Of a stretch of 64,000 nucleotides of DNA, positions 1 through 13,600 are shown piece after piece. Numbering within the stretch: the stretch's first letter is position 1; every line of letters begins with the position of its first letter. Where the stretch lies: the NCBI GenBank assembly GCA_037976565.1, contig CP137679.1, forward strand, positions 4,803,710-4,867,709, in the 5' to 3' direction. A program made the position numbers and the translations under genes. The stretch is from Mesocentrotus franciscanus (Eukaryota > Echinodermata > Echinoidea > Camarodonta > Strongylocentrotidae). The notes under the pieces are model-generated. The model saw only the letters and a program-made list of their open reading frames with translations, ran no database searches and had not been told where the DNA came from.

Positions 1-2913
1 TCTACCATCATCATCACTACGACCACCAACCCTCACACCATCTCAACCATCATCATCACTATGACCACCAACCCTCACACCACCTCTACCATCATCACTT
101 CGACCACCAACCCTCACACTACCTCTACCATCATCATCACTACGACCACCAACCCTCACACCACTTCTACCATCATCATCACTACGACCACCAACCCTCA
201 CACCACCTCTACCATCATCATCACTACGACCACCAACCCTCACACCACCTCTACCATCATCATCACTACGACCACCAACCCTCACACCACCTCTACCATC
301 ATCATCACTACGACCACCAACCCTCACACCACCTCTACCATCATCATCACTACGATCACCAACCCTCACACCACCTCTACCATCATCATAACTACGACCA
401 CCAACCCACACACCCCCTCTACCATCATCATCACTACGACCACAAACCCTCACACCACCTCTACAATCATCATCAATACGACCACAAACCCTCACACCAC
501 CTCTACCATCATCATCACTACGACCACCAACCCTCACACCACCTCTACCATCATCATCACTACGACCACCAACCCTCACACCACCTCTACCATCATCATC
601 ACTACGACCACCAACCCTCACACCACCCCTACCATCATCATCACTACGACCACAAACCCTCACACCACCTCTACCATCATCATCACTACGACCACCAACC
701 CTCACACCATCTCTACCATCATCATCACTATGACCACCAACCCTCACACCACCTCTACCATCATCACTACGACCACCAACCCTCACACCACCTCTACCAT
801 CATCATCACTACGACCACCAACCCTCACACCACCTCTACCATCATCATCACTACGACCACCAACCCTCACACCACCTCTACCATCATCATCACTACGACC
901 ACCAACCCTCACACCATCTCTACCATCATCATCACTATGACCACAAACCCTCACACCACCTCTACCATCATCATCACTACGACCACCAACCCTCACACCA
1001 CCTCTACCATCATCATCACTACGACCACCAACCCTCACACCACCTCTACCATCATCACTACGACCACCAGCCCTCACACCACCCCTACCATCATCATCAC
1101 TACGACCACCAACCCTCACACCACCTCTACCATCATCATCACTACGACCACCAACCCTCACACCACCTCTACCATCATCATCACTACGACCACCAACCCT
1201 CACACCACCTTTACCATCATCATCACTACGACTACCAACCCTCACACCACCTCTACCATCATCATCACTACGACCACCAACCCTCACACAATCTCTACCA
1301 TCATCATCACTATATGACCACAAACCCTCACACCACCTCTACCATCATCATCACTACGACCACCAAGCCTCACACCCCCTCTACCATCATCATCACTACG
1401 ACCAACAACCCTCACACCATCTCTACCATCATCATCACTATGACCACCAACCCTCACCACCTCTACCATCATCACTACGACCACCAACCCTCACACCACC
1501 TCTACCATCATCATCACTACGACCACCAACCCTCACACCACCTCTACCATCATCATCACTACGACCACAAACCCTCACACCACCTCTACCATCATCACTA
1601 CGACCACCAAGTCTCACACCACCTCTACCATCATCATCACTACGACCACCAACCCTCACACTACCTCTACCATCATCATCACTACGACCACCAACCCTCA
1701 CACCACCTCTACCATCATCACTACGACCATCAAGCCTCACACCACCTCTACCATCATCATCAATACGACCACCAACCCTCACACCACCTCTACCATCATC
1801 ATCACTACGACCACCAACCCTCACACCACCTCTACCATCATCATCACTACGACCACCAAGCCTCACACCACCTCTACCATCATCATCACTACGACCACCA
1901 ACCCTCACACCACCTCTACCATCATCATCACTACGACCACCAACCCTCACACCACCTCTACCATCATCACTACGACCACCAACCCTCACACCACCTCTAC
2001 CATCATCATCACTTCGACCACCAACCCTCACACCACCTCTACCGTCATCACTACGACCACAAACCCTCACACCACCTATACCATCATCATCACTACGACC
2101 ACCAACCCTCACACCACCTCTACCATCATCATCACTACGACCACCAACCTTCACCCCATCTCTACCATCATCATCACTACGACCACCAACCCTCACACCA
2201 CCTCTACCATCATCACTACGACCACCACCCCTCACACCACCTCTACCATCATCATCACTACGACCACCAACCCTCACACCACCTCTACCATCATCATCAC
2301 TACGACCACAAACCCTCACACCACCTCTACCATCATCATCACTACGACCACCAACCCTCACACCACCTCTACCATCATCGTCACTACGACCAACAACCCT
2401 CACACTACCTCTACCATCATCATCACTACGACCACCAACCCTCACACCACCTCTACCATCATCATCACTACAACCACCAAGCCTCACACCACCTCTACCA
2501 TCATCATCAATACGACCACCAACCCTCACACCACCTCTACCATCATCATCACTACGACCACAAACCCTCACACCACCTCTACCATCATCATCACTACTAC
2601 CACCAAGCCTCACACCACCTCTACCATCATCATCAGTACGACCACCAACCCTCACACCACCTCTACCATCATCATCACTAAGACCACCAACCCTCACACC
2701 ACCTCTACCATCATCACTACGACCACAAACCCTCACACCACCTCTACCATCATCATCACTTCGACCACCAACCCTCACACCACCTCTACCGTCATCACTA
2801 CGACCACAAACCCTCACACCACCTCTACCATCATCATCACTACGACCACCAACCCTCACACCACCTCTTCCTTAATCATCACTACGGCCACAAACCCTTA
2901 CACCACCTCTACA
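1..2913. repeat. 42-bp minisatellite, about 69 units (continues past window start)
   Basis: The unit contains CCATCATCATCACTACGACC then ACCAACCCTCACACCACCTCTA, with occasional 39-bp units lacking one ATC. The plus strand is almost devoid of G. As 42 and 39 are multiples of three, several frames stay open for hundreds of codons (plus: TTTNPHTTSTIIIT repeat; minus: RSDDDGRGGVRVGG repeat). A +2 insertion near 1311 and a -2 deletion near 1455 break and restore the frame. I see no splice sites or flanking coding sequence to make this a gene; coding status is undecided. Confidence 0.95.
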
Positions 2914-3457
2914 AAGAGCAAACTTTTCCAACTAGAAACAAGGAAACTAAAATTTAATCAGAAATTCTTTTAATGACTTGAAGTGACGTGTTCACAAAAC
3001 AAAGGCATCAGCTAGATCATGACTGTAGAAGAGAAGGCATTGGTATACGCCAGTAAAACTATTTTCATTTACATAAACTCAGACTTGCCTTAATATACAT
3101 ATATACATGTATGAACATCAAAATATATATATCATATACGTTCAATCAGCTTGACTAATAGATGTTAGGGCTCAATCTCTTTGCCAAATAAACCACTCTC
3201 TTCACAAGTACCTTTCTTCTCAAATTCAAAATAAATATATAGTCATATCATAATGTAAATCTATCAAACAATTATACCTTCTAACAACAAGAACATGGTT
3301 GACAAATCATTTCAAAATTGAGAAATATGGGATACCGCCATCTTAAGCTAGAGCTTGAACGTGATGGCCCTCATCATTGTCATTGTCATGGTGGTACATT
3401 TCTAAACGTGATGGGCAAGTCTACTAACTTCCGACCTGTTACTAATTCCATGCATAC
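2914..3457. other. Unique AT-rich sequence, nothing recognised
   Basis: Separates the minisatellite from the satellite element. No open frame, splice pair or repeat was identified. Confidence 0.4.
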
Positions 3458-3458
3458 T

Positions 3459-4050
3459 TCAAACTGAATTCAGCTTACAAGTGGCTTGCCAGACATAGTA
3501 ACAATAAGTATCCCCTCGCCGACGAAGTAGGAAGGGATATAGAAACGCTGCTGTCCTTCCTTCCTTCCTTCCTTCCTTCCGTGCGTCCGTGTCCGTCCGT
3601 TCGTAACAAATTTGGTTTCCGATCGATAACTTCAGTAACGTTAGACGGATTTTAATGAAGTTTGATATGAAGGTACATGGTATCAAAATACAGGCTAAGT
3701 TCGATTTCGGAGTAGGTAGGTCAAAGGTCAAAGGTCATAGCTCATTAAATATGCGAAAAAATACACATCTGGTTTCCGATCGATAACTTTAGTAATGTTT
3801 GACGGATTTTAATAAAATTTGATATTAAGGTACATGGTATCAAAACACAGCCTAAGTTCGATTACAGAGAATGTAGGTCAAAGGTCATAGCTCATTAAAT
3901 ATGCAAAAACACCTAATTATATATGTGAAAACTTCCTTGCCTAGTATTAAATGTAATAGTATAGTCTAATGGAGGTAACTTGTTCTGACGTATATAGGCC
4001 ATTTGTACCCTGTGAGGGGATGCTACGCTTTGCGTTGACTTTTCTAGTTA
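3459..4050 (+). repeat. Satellite-bearing element, short copy (about 2 units of the 140-bp repeat)
   Basis: A (TTCC)n run at 3555-3580 and GTCCGT repeats lead into two 140-bp units containing TTTCCGATCGATAACTT and AAGGTCATAGCTCATTAAA. The right end (GGATGCTACGCTTTGCG, then TTTTCTAGTTATAAAG) is the inverse of the left end of the 15.8 kb copy. Perfect DR1 motifs AGGTCAAAGGTCA lie at 3718, 3725 and 3875. Confidence 0.85.
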
Positions 4051-4387
4051 TAAAGAGGATTCCATTCATCGATTATGCTGATGTGCTTAGTAACTAGGGT
4101 TTCTGGAGAGAGAAAACAAAGCATGTAATACATTAGTAGACAAGGCACATATTCATATAAACCTTACTAAGCCTAGTTGCCACCTAACTGTGTACTATAG
4201 CCTATGTAATCGATTGACAACGAGCTGAGTAAGGTTTCTTGAATATGGGCCTTGGTCTATTGCCTTAGGTTGATTTCTCGACAGTCATTGCGATCGTGTT
4301 TGAGGCGAACTACAACAATGATGGTAATTCGATTAAATGCAGTAAAAAAATCCTGAGAACAGCATATTTCAGTTATTCAAGCATATT
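4051..4387 (-). other. Probable MGST1 3' UTR / downstream flank
   Basis: No coding potential on either strand after the MGST1 stop. No perfect AATAAA is obvious in this stretch on the minus strand. The open frames here are antisense overlaps of exon 3. Confidence 0.3.
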
Positions 4388-4637
4388 TCAAAAATTCCAG
4401 TTATTCATTACAATCTGCACGGCCATGGAGACGTTGACGACGGTACCAACCAAGAACGCCAGGAGTCGACTCGGCTGTGGCAGGGCTGCGACGTACGCGA
4501 TGGTATGGAGAAAGCGGGAGGCGACGAAGACACGGTAATGCCAGACGATGGTGGTCGTTGAAGCTCCAGAGGTGAAAGCGTAGAGGAGGCCGAGTCCGAA
4601 GAACGGTACGATGTTCTCCAGGTCGTTCAAGTGACAT
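4388..4637 (-). CDS. MGST1: MGST1 coding exon 3 (terminal)
   Basis: Acceptor TTTTTTATAG|ATG, 250 nt, ending VMNNWNF then TGA. It begins mid-codon; AG from exon 2 plus A makes Arg, giving RCHLNDLENIVPF. It carries the catalytic loop and the remaining membrane helices. Confidence 0.93.
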
Positions 4638-7600
4638 CTATAAAAAATATTAAAAAATCAGTTATTTGCAGCCCAGTTTTAGGACCCTAAATCATTAATT
4701 TTGTCGCATTTTTAAGACTGACTTAATTTTGATTTGATTTGTTTAAATATTTATAATTGATTTAATCTTGATATCATTTTGCTTACGTTTTTTACCGCAA
4801 ATCATTACAAAATTGTATACATGACAAAAGAATGAGGTTGGCTATTGAGGGAAATATACATATTACGATTGCTGGGGTATTTATAATTGCAGAGCCCCTG
4901 GGAAATCAGTTTAGCTAATGATGTGGCTACCCTCGGTAAATAAGCCCAAAATAGTTTTGAATACAGTTCCTCCCCCTCCCCATTTTGTTATTTTCCTTAC
5001 CTTCTTACCCTCTCAACCATAGGGTTATCAAAGACTGGTTTCTTGTCTTTAAGACCAAGCATATCCTCCTGGTTGGCGAACACCTGTTTTTGAAGAGAAG
5101 ATTGCGTTAAAGGTGAAAAACAAGATCATGTGTGAGCATAGTAATTCTTTTCATTTCTGTAATACTTATATACTGTACATGTTTAGTGCCTTTTATTAGA
5201 TTAATAAATTGTATGACTATCCCTACACTCATCCAAAGAGCTTTGGATTATTATACCGACCTAGCGTATAAGGCGCTGGGGCTTCAAGAAATTAATTCCT
5301 AATGGTATCTATTTACTTCACGGGGGTCGAGTGTGGCAAATATCTTGCTAAAGGACATCAGTGCTGTGGCAGGGATACGAACCCTGTACCTTGTGTTCCG
5401 ATGTCTGGTGACATATCCACTAGACCACTACAAATCTACGCTGATTGCTCATTATCTATGAAGTTCTCCCATGCTTCAAATATTAATAGAATCATTATTG
5501 TTGTACATGTATATGGATCTCTATTAACTCATCATTCGCTTACTCCGCTACTACATGTAAATCAATTTTTTAGTGACCCAACTAAAAGAATGACCCGTCT
5601 TAGGCCGACTAAATAGAATTTCTAGTTTGTTGTTATTTGCTATTTTTATTCTGAAATTAAATAAATAACTATCAGAAGACAACTAGACGAAGGGGTCAGC
5701 AAAATTCATTAAAGGAAACCTCACCCTAAGAAATAACTTTAGTTATTCTGAGATATTTATTGTATTCTTTGCCCATTAATCTACAAGATTCCACACCAAA
5801 GTGAATATGAGATAGGTATAAAGCAAGAATAATATATAGTCTCTCAGCAGGACACAGCATGGGCATCGCCATTTTCTTGATAACGTGATGTGAATTCGTT
5901 TATCAAGTAAATGTATTAACATTTATGGATGCTTCCTTCCCATGTGTGTGTGGTGATGAAGCATTTCATTCACCTGCTGTTATACTTTGTACTAAAATTG
6001 CCAGAACGCAAATTGCTTGAATAAGTTTGTGCTCTTCTGGGGTGAAGGTTTCGCATAAATGAAATAGATTCGTCAATTGCTAATACAGTATTTAGTATTT
6101 TTAAACGGATGATTTACAATTGTTTCCCTGTTACATATTTATATTCTAAGCTATGATTTTCACGCAATGAAGATAAAGGTTTTGTTATTGAATTAAGAAA
6201 AACTAGAAAAGTCACCCTTACAAAAAAACCTAATGGTAAATGAATGGTGTTTGAATGGTAGCGTCAATGGTAAATGGTATTTCAATGGTGTTCCAATGGT
6301 GGATTCTGTATGGTGAATGGTGTTTCAATGGTGGTGTACGATGGTGAGTGGTGTTTCAATGGTAGAGTTTGTATGGTGAATGGTGTTTCAAACTTTCAAT
6401 GGTAGAGTCTGTATGGTGAATGGTGCTTCAATGGTGGAATTATATGGTGAATGGTGTTTCAATGGTGGCGTCTGATGGTGAATGGTGTTTCAATGGTGGA
6501 ATCTTCACGGTGAATGGTGTTTCTGTGATACATGTCTTTGTTAAATGGTGTTCCAACGGTGGCGTCTGATGGTGAATGGTGTTTCAATGGTAGAGTCTGT
6601 ATGGTGAATGGTGTTTCAATGTTGGAATTGTATGGTGAATGGTGAAATCTCTAAGTGCTAGACAAACAAAATACAATGATAAACAATTACATATCAAACA
6701 AAACAAAAATTCACTTAAACACATAAATTACAATACATATGAAATATACATCAATGTGAAAAGAGTAAGTTAATCAAAAGACGTTTTACTGTGGAAATAC
6801 CGACATCCATCTGGGGCCCGTTTCATAAACCATTTGACTTACTATAACAAATTTGATATCTATAACAAATCTAATTACGACTATGGCAATCTCTTATAGA
6901 AGTGCAAATCTGTTCATGAAACTAATAATTGTCCGGACACCCAACCCACCATCTATTTTTCCATCTAAACAGTACTTTTTTTCTTGATTGGAAAGGGTCT
7001 TTAATCACTGTGTTGAGTATTTAAAAATTACCTTCATTGTTTAAAGAAAAATTGTTGAATTGAAATAAACAGTAAGTGATTCATGTGCATTGGTTGCTAT
7101 AATTGCCAGCTAAACAAAAGGGTCTTAATTAATAACAATACAAATTATTATCTAGAAATTGTTTTCAGTGTTGACAGAATTAAGACATCTTTTCATTGCC
7201 AAAATAAAATCATGCGCATTGATTGCTATATTGCCAGTCTACTATTTCTTGATTGTCTTATATTTTGTCTCAATTGACATTATTGAGGCTCGTATTATTT
7301 GATTAACTAATGTAAAATATACAAACATGCACTATGTGGAATTACCACATCTTACTAATGCCAAGAATCTTGTATGAAGCATATACTTATTTTTAATGAT
7401 GTGACAATTGTTTTCATGATGCATTGCTTCCAGGGGCGCGGCGATTTCTTTTCATGACCAGGGGCCGGGGACGAGATGCGAGGACGAGGAGCAGTACGTG
7501 GCGCAATGAGCAAAAACGTTTGGGGCAGAAAAAAAAATCCGCATCACCACCATGCACTCTTACATGTTACATGCAGGCCCCGCAGAACGTTTTTCAAAGT

Positions 7601-10600
7601 GGGGGGGGGGCTAAAGTATTTACGATCAGGTAGAGCAAAGCAAGCGAAGCAAGTGGAGCGTAAATTGACGTGGGGTCCAGGGGGCAAAGCCCCGGCGGGG
7701 GTCAAGGGGTGAGACCCATGATCAGCTCAGGGGTTTTAGGCATTTAATTAAGGTCAGATGAGCATCCAGGGGGCAGAGCCCCCGGAAGCTCAAGGGTTTT
7801 AGGCATTTAATTACGGTCAGATGAGCATATTCTTATACCTTGTGAGACTGGCATGCAGATCACTAATTGGAGTGGGGTCCAGGGTGCAGAGCCCTCAGAA
7901 GCTCAGGGGTTTTAGGCATTTAATTACGGTCAGATGAGCAACCAGGGGGCAGAGCCCCCGGAAGCTCAGTGAAAAATCATGCCATCATGCATTTTGTTTG
8001 GGGGGAACTGCCCCAAGCCCCTCCCCTATCAGTAGGCCTACGCAAGTGCGAGGGAGCATAGTGAACAAGAGGGGTAAAGGTGACGGAAGTGAATACCCCT
8101 CAGTCCTCACAGGTTTTTGAAGTTTTTGTATTAAAAATTACATTCCTTAGCAAAACTATAGTATAAAAACAAGCAATATACTTTTTCACACTTCACTTTT
8201 CTTGGTATTTACTTGTACATTTTGAAGGATATTATGAGAGGAGCATAGCTCCCGAGCGAGAAGATTTTGCAAATTTTTATTTGTCTAAACGCTGCACTCT
8301 TGGGCCCTCCAGAGCCTAAAAGTGTGTTGCAACCTTTAGTATTTGCTATACATTTTTTGGCACTTTTTCAAATTTTCAGGGGAATGATTCCCCTAAAAAT
8401 TGAGGGGGACCCCGGATCGCCGCCCCTGATTGCTTCTCATAATAGTGTGAGAAAAAAATGAAATAAAACAATATACAATCTTTAATACATGTATAACATG
8501 ATCTTGTATCTATGTATTTCTGTTGTCTAAGACAATTTTGTAAGTTTTGGGAGAGAAACAGGAGGAAGAGATAAAAAGAGAGAAAATGTCTTAATTACTC
8601 ATGAGAAATTCCAAGATTAGATGAAGCAAGATAAATGAGTGATGGCTTGGAGAGAAACTTTGAATCTATTCAGAGTTGTGATTTTTGAGCAATTAAAGTA
8701 TAAATAAGAATGAGGGAAGAGATCCTGTTGAGCAAATCTTTAGAATAGTGGAGGAAGAGATGTGTGACAATAAAACAGATTGTTATATGTTCAGGACGTT
8801 TGACATGAGGATAATTATTCATCATATTTTATCTTTAGTTCTTATCACATCATTCTCTAGTTTTACACTTTCATCCTCCATCTCGTAGCATTTTTCCCCC
8901 TTAAATCTCTTCATCTTCTATCTCTATTTTATTTTGTCAGCTCTCCTTACTCATTCTTCAAACAATGGCCTTTGTATTTTATCTTTTTTCCATTACGATC
9001 TGCAAATCTAACACCATGAATGAGTATAATAGAGAACGTTAATTCGAACCTGTGCATTGGTGCAAGTACAGTGCGTCGGCTGCTAGCGTTTCGCATGGTG
9101 GCGTTCAGACGTTAGCGGCGCTCTTGCTCTCTTTTCCATCCCATCGTCCCTTGCGGTAGCCGGTAGGCTATTTGAACTACTATTTGAACTTCGTCCGTGC
9201 TTGAAATGGCTTTAGATCCTACGTAGAAATCCCGTAAGTACATGTCATATTTATTCCCCAATACGAAGAATAATATTTATATCTATGTGCTCTTTTATAT
9301 TTGAATACTTTTCCGGCGGTTAAACAAAGATTGATTATGAGAGCTCGTGTGCAGTGACTGTCCAATATTAATTTCGTGCGCCAGTATAGTAGGCGAGTCG
9401 AGAGCGGAAGCTGCCTGTAGCGCCCGGGCTAGACCCGGGCATTATTGTATAAGTCCATACTGTCATTCGATGCTGTTAATTATATCCGGAGTTGGCTGTC
9501 GGATTTAATAAACTTAGGGGCGGGCATCACCTACAACATGTAGATCTAGATCAAGAAATTGAACATAATTTTCAATGTTGGTAAAATAGTAATTTTAGTA
9601 AAGACAATATCCAAATTAAATTAGCACGATTAATTCTGCAAATGCTCATCAATCATCAATGTTTAAATGATCATGCTCATTCTATTCTATTTCTAGACTA
9701 AAGATTTAATTCCCCCTCTCTTTTGATGATCATGCTCATTTTGTTATTCTAAGGATTTAATTTCCCCTCTCTTTAAGTTTTACAGGAAAATGTACAGAAG
9801 AACTTGTGGCAGTACCAAATGCTTGCCCTCTTTGAGTTTGTGCTTGAAGCAAGAATGTCCTGGAGAAAACAGACCACCACAAGACTAATGAGAAGGTAAA
9901 CATGTTTTACCTTTGATTTTTAACTTGATCTGTTTAGTTTGTCAAGTGAAAGGAAATTTTGAAATGAGTGAGGTCAACGTCAAGGCCAAGTTGGAGGCAG
10001 ATGCAAAGGGCCGGTTTGAGAAGTATCCATTCAGGGGTGGCTAAGCTATGCGTACATCAACATGTATACTAACAAGTTGCTGTAGATTTTATTTAAAATG
10101 TATTTTAACTTCCAATATTTTTTTTTTAGAATTAACATTTGAAGGTCATGTAGAAGGGGGTCCAATACATGAAATGGAATGGCAAGCAAAAGAAAAATAA
10201 TTGATCTTCCAATTTTGCTGAAAAAGTAAACATTGAAGACAACTGAAGTAATAAATAATGCTTTTTAATTTGTATTTTCTTACATATTCAGTTAATATTT
10301 ATTGAATTGTTTATAATTCTGTTCCAGGGATTGAGAAAGAGGAGATCATGGGGTGCCTCAAGGTTCCAGTTTTGATGTTCTGCCCCTTACCTCGAGCGAT
10401 GGCCCCTTGTGTCTGACAATATAGGAGCAATGCAGAATGGACTGGTAATTCATAATGAATATTACAATATTTTTCAATAAAGTCTGGGAAAGAATTTAGA
10501 AACAGAGATAACCTCATAACATGTGAGTCTGTCATGGCATTAAGGTTAAGACGACATTTGCTCCTGCAGCGACTGCTCCAGGCTTTATATAGTCAAAAGT

Positions 10601-13600
10601 GTAGGGTTGGGCTGAGGGTTGTAATTGAGATTGAGATGGTTTAGAGTAAGGGTTAGTCTAGTTTTGGGTCCAGGGATGAAGTTCAGTATTTGGTTTAATA
10701 GTGTAGGAAATTGACGTGGAGCAATTGTCTCGGGAGCAAGTGTCGTACAACCGGATTTTCCAGCAATCCATGTGCTGGTGGAGCTGATTGTATCTTGCTC
10801 ATCATTGGCAGTTTGAAAATCTTCCTCTGTATTGTGATAGCAGCAACATGATGAAGAGTGGAAGGGAAAATAGTATTCAACACTTCTTTCTATCATTTAC
10901 AATAGCTTTAGTAAAGTAATAAATACACTGACCTGCAGTTTGCAAAAATGTAGCACTATATTAACAATTAAAAAAGTAACCGCTTTTACGACATGCTCTA
11001 TTGGCAATTGTTTACTGGTTATGTTGTAACACAAAATGAATTCTTAACCTTAATCCTGGATCCATTGCTAAACATAATGTCAACCCTTATATATTAAACA
11101 TTGCCAGTCTGCCAGACCCAAAGTCAGGTTACCCTATTGTTCAAAGTTGATATTTTATTGCACCTTTACTGAAAGTTCAAAAATTTCTGCAAAAACCGTA
11201 CCCCGATGTTCACTTTATAATTATTATTGTACACTGCTTTCATGAACATGCCATAAGTGTGAAATCATTGTATGTCTCTATATACAAACAGGTGCCTGTA
11301 CATGCAATGCATTTCATGCAAAGGAAGAGTAGCATGAGAAGCTCATGAGGATATAGAAGACAGGACAAGGACCTTGCTGTCTAAAGCTCAGAGGCCAGAT
11401 GACAGTGTCTGAAGTAAGTTGCCCCATAGAAGAGCATGAACTTTCAAATGCAATTGTCAACCAACACACCATTGCCACCTGCAACCCATCCCACTTTCAC
11501 AATATATTCTCTAAACAGCAGTAACCTAAGTTCAACATTTGGATTAGTGATTAAGAAAGGCTACAGAAAATTGGTAAATCTCCTTTTTCATACTCTTATA
11601 GCAGATTATTTTTGGGGAGGGCAGTCAGCCTAGCAGTTTAGGGTCTAATTATCTCATATGGCTATGTCCTGGCTGTCCTGGAGGTATTTGCCCCAGAAGT
11701 GTGATAAAGAAAAATATGTCTGTGTACTAAAAGTAAAACAAAAACAAATCATTAGACACATTTTGGTTGTTAACAGCTCAAAACTTAAAACTCGTATCAG
11801 AATGAGGTTTTTACACCGTAAAGTTGAAGGACGTAAAATTTATTTGGAGTAAATTCTATCATTTCTATGACATTTCTATGAATGCTTCTTTTAAAACAAT
11901 GGTCTGAATGTTTAATTGGATCTTTGACACAGACATGTAGTATATTAGTCATAAAAGGCATATTTGGCAATATAGTAATTTCATTTCAGACCATAAAGAG
12001 AAGTACATGTATTATTACAAGCATGAAAAATAAGAAATGTACTCCTGTCAAGCTAACAGTATGTTTAATTGTTTATATAAAATTAATAGCCCTTTAAAGA
12101 TTACTAGAAGTAGAAGAATAAGAAGAAGAAATACACTGATAATGTTAGGTTTTTTCATCTTAAAGTGCTTGTACAATATTTGAAAATGGTTAATTTTTGT
12201 TCAATTAACATTTTATTCAGGAACAACCGGCTTGTCAGAATTGGTTACTAAGATGCAAGTGGACTTGTCTGAGGTAGGGGCTGAAGAGGAGCAGTCAGCA
12301 GAAGGAGCATGCGACTTTAAAACAATGCGGACTCCTCTCCCAAGTTCATCTCAAATCACATGGCTCTTCAGGAGATTATCTGTTGTAATCATTCAAAAAA
12401 TCAGATTCCAGTGCTTGTATAAAGGTGTGTAAGTTTCACCTTTATTTTTCAAAATCGTAGATGGTACAGGTAAATCTCAGATGCAGCAAAATCGCCTATA
12501 CTAAGTTGTTAACATAGAAAATGTATGACACTTTCCTTAGTGCTGCTGCCGAGTCATCTGAAGTTCATTGAAAAAGAAAAGAATTTACAGACTTCTTGCT
12601 CACGTATGAAATGAGTGCTGTTTCTCAAAAGAATTTGTAAGTTGTTTCATTTGAAATTCTTCGAGATCAAATCTTCTAAACATTAAGACCTATTTATTTT
12701 GGATTAAGCAGGATATTGACTTGTACTAAAAATTGTGAGTATGGTAATTGATCCACCAGTAGATCCAAGACCACATATGACAGAATAAAAACTTTTTTTG
12801 TGCAAGCACTTTCTTAAATTGTGTGATTTCATGGTTTTAACGCATCCAGGAGGAAAATTATTTCAAGGCAAAATGGATCATTATTTCCCTCATCAAATCG
12901 GCAACTACTAATTTTTCGATATTTTAAAATCATAATAGGGGAAATATTTAGTAAGTTAAAGTTAAGAAAACCATTTATCGGTTTGTGATACGGTCAAATG
13001 ATAGAGAAATTGATGCTCTTTCTCCTTGTACACTTAATATAACTTAAACAGTACTATCAGTAGGCTTACGGTTGCACCGTGTGAGAGAGGGGAAAGGATT
13101 GGGGAGTCGTGAAAAGGACTGTCTGTAATCTTTTTTCTTGAGTGTGTAATCCTGAAAAGGACTGTTGGTATTCTTTCTTGAGCTTATAGTTCTAAAGAGA
13201 ACTATAGCGCCGGTTGGAGAGGGTGGGTAGTAGGAGGGGCTCGACCTTTCGAACAGGTTGACTATCCATCGTCAGGAGTGTGACGACGGATAGTCAACCT
13301 GTTCAACGTCCCCTCCTACTACCCATCCTCTCCAACCGTCGCTATAGTTTTTGTTAGAACTATAAGATCAAGAAAGATTACCAACAGTCCTATTCAGGAC
13401 TACACACACATTCAAGAAAACAAGATTACCAACAGTCCTTATCAGGACTCCCCAATCCCGCCACCCCCTCCTCTCACATGGTGCAACCGTAAGCCTACTG
13501 TATATCTACATCACCATGCAAGCTGATACTTATAAGCAGCATTAATATAACTTGTTATATTGCTCAAAAGTAGGCCTACCAAATCAGTGAAATCACATAT

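Noticed and set aside
43..2859. Very long open frames on both strands of the 42-bp minisatellite
   Set aside because: They follow from a stop-free unit whose length is a multiple of three; no splice sites, signal peptide or unique flanking coding sequence. Kept as a repeat and as a finding, not called CDS.
4296..4538. Plus-strand open frame of 80 codons
   Set aside because: It is the antisense of MGST1 exon 3, which has clear homology on the minus strand.
10585..10896. Minus-strand 103-codon ORF
   Set aside because: Contains low-complexity Leu/Thr/Asn repeats and resembles dispersed repeat sequence; no splice or homology support.
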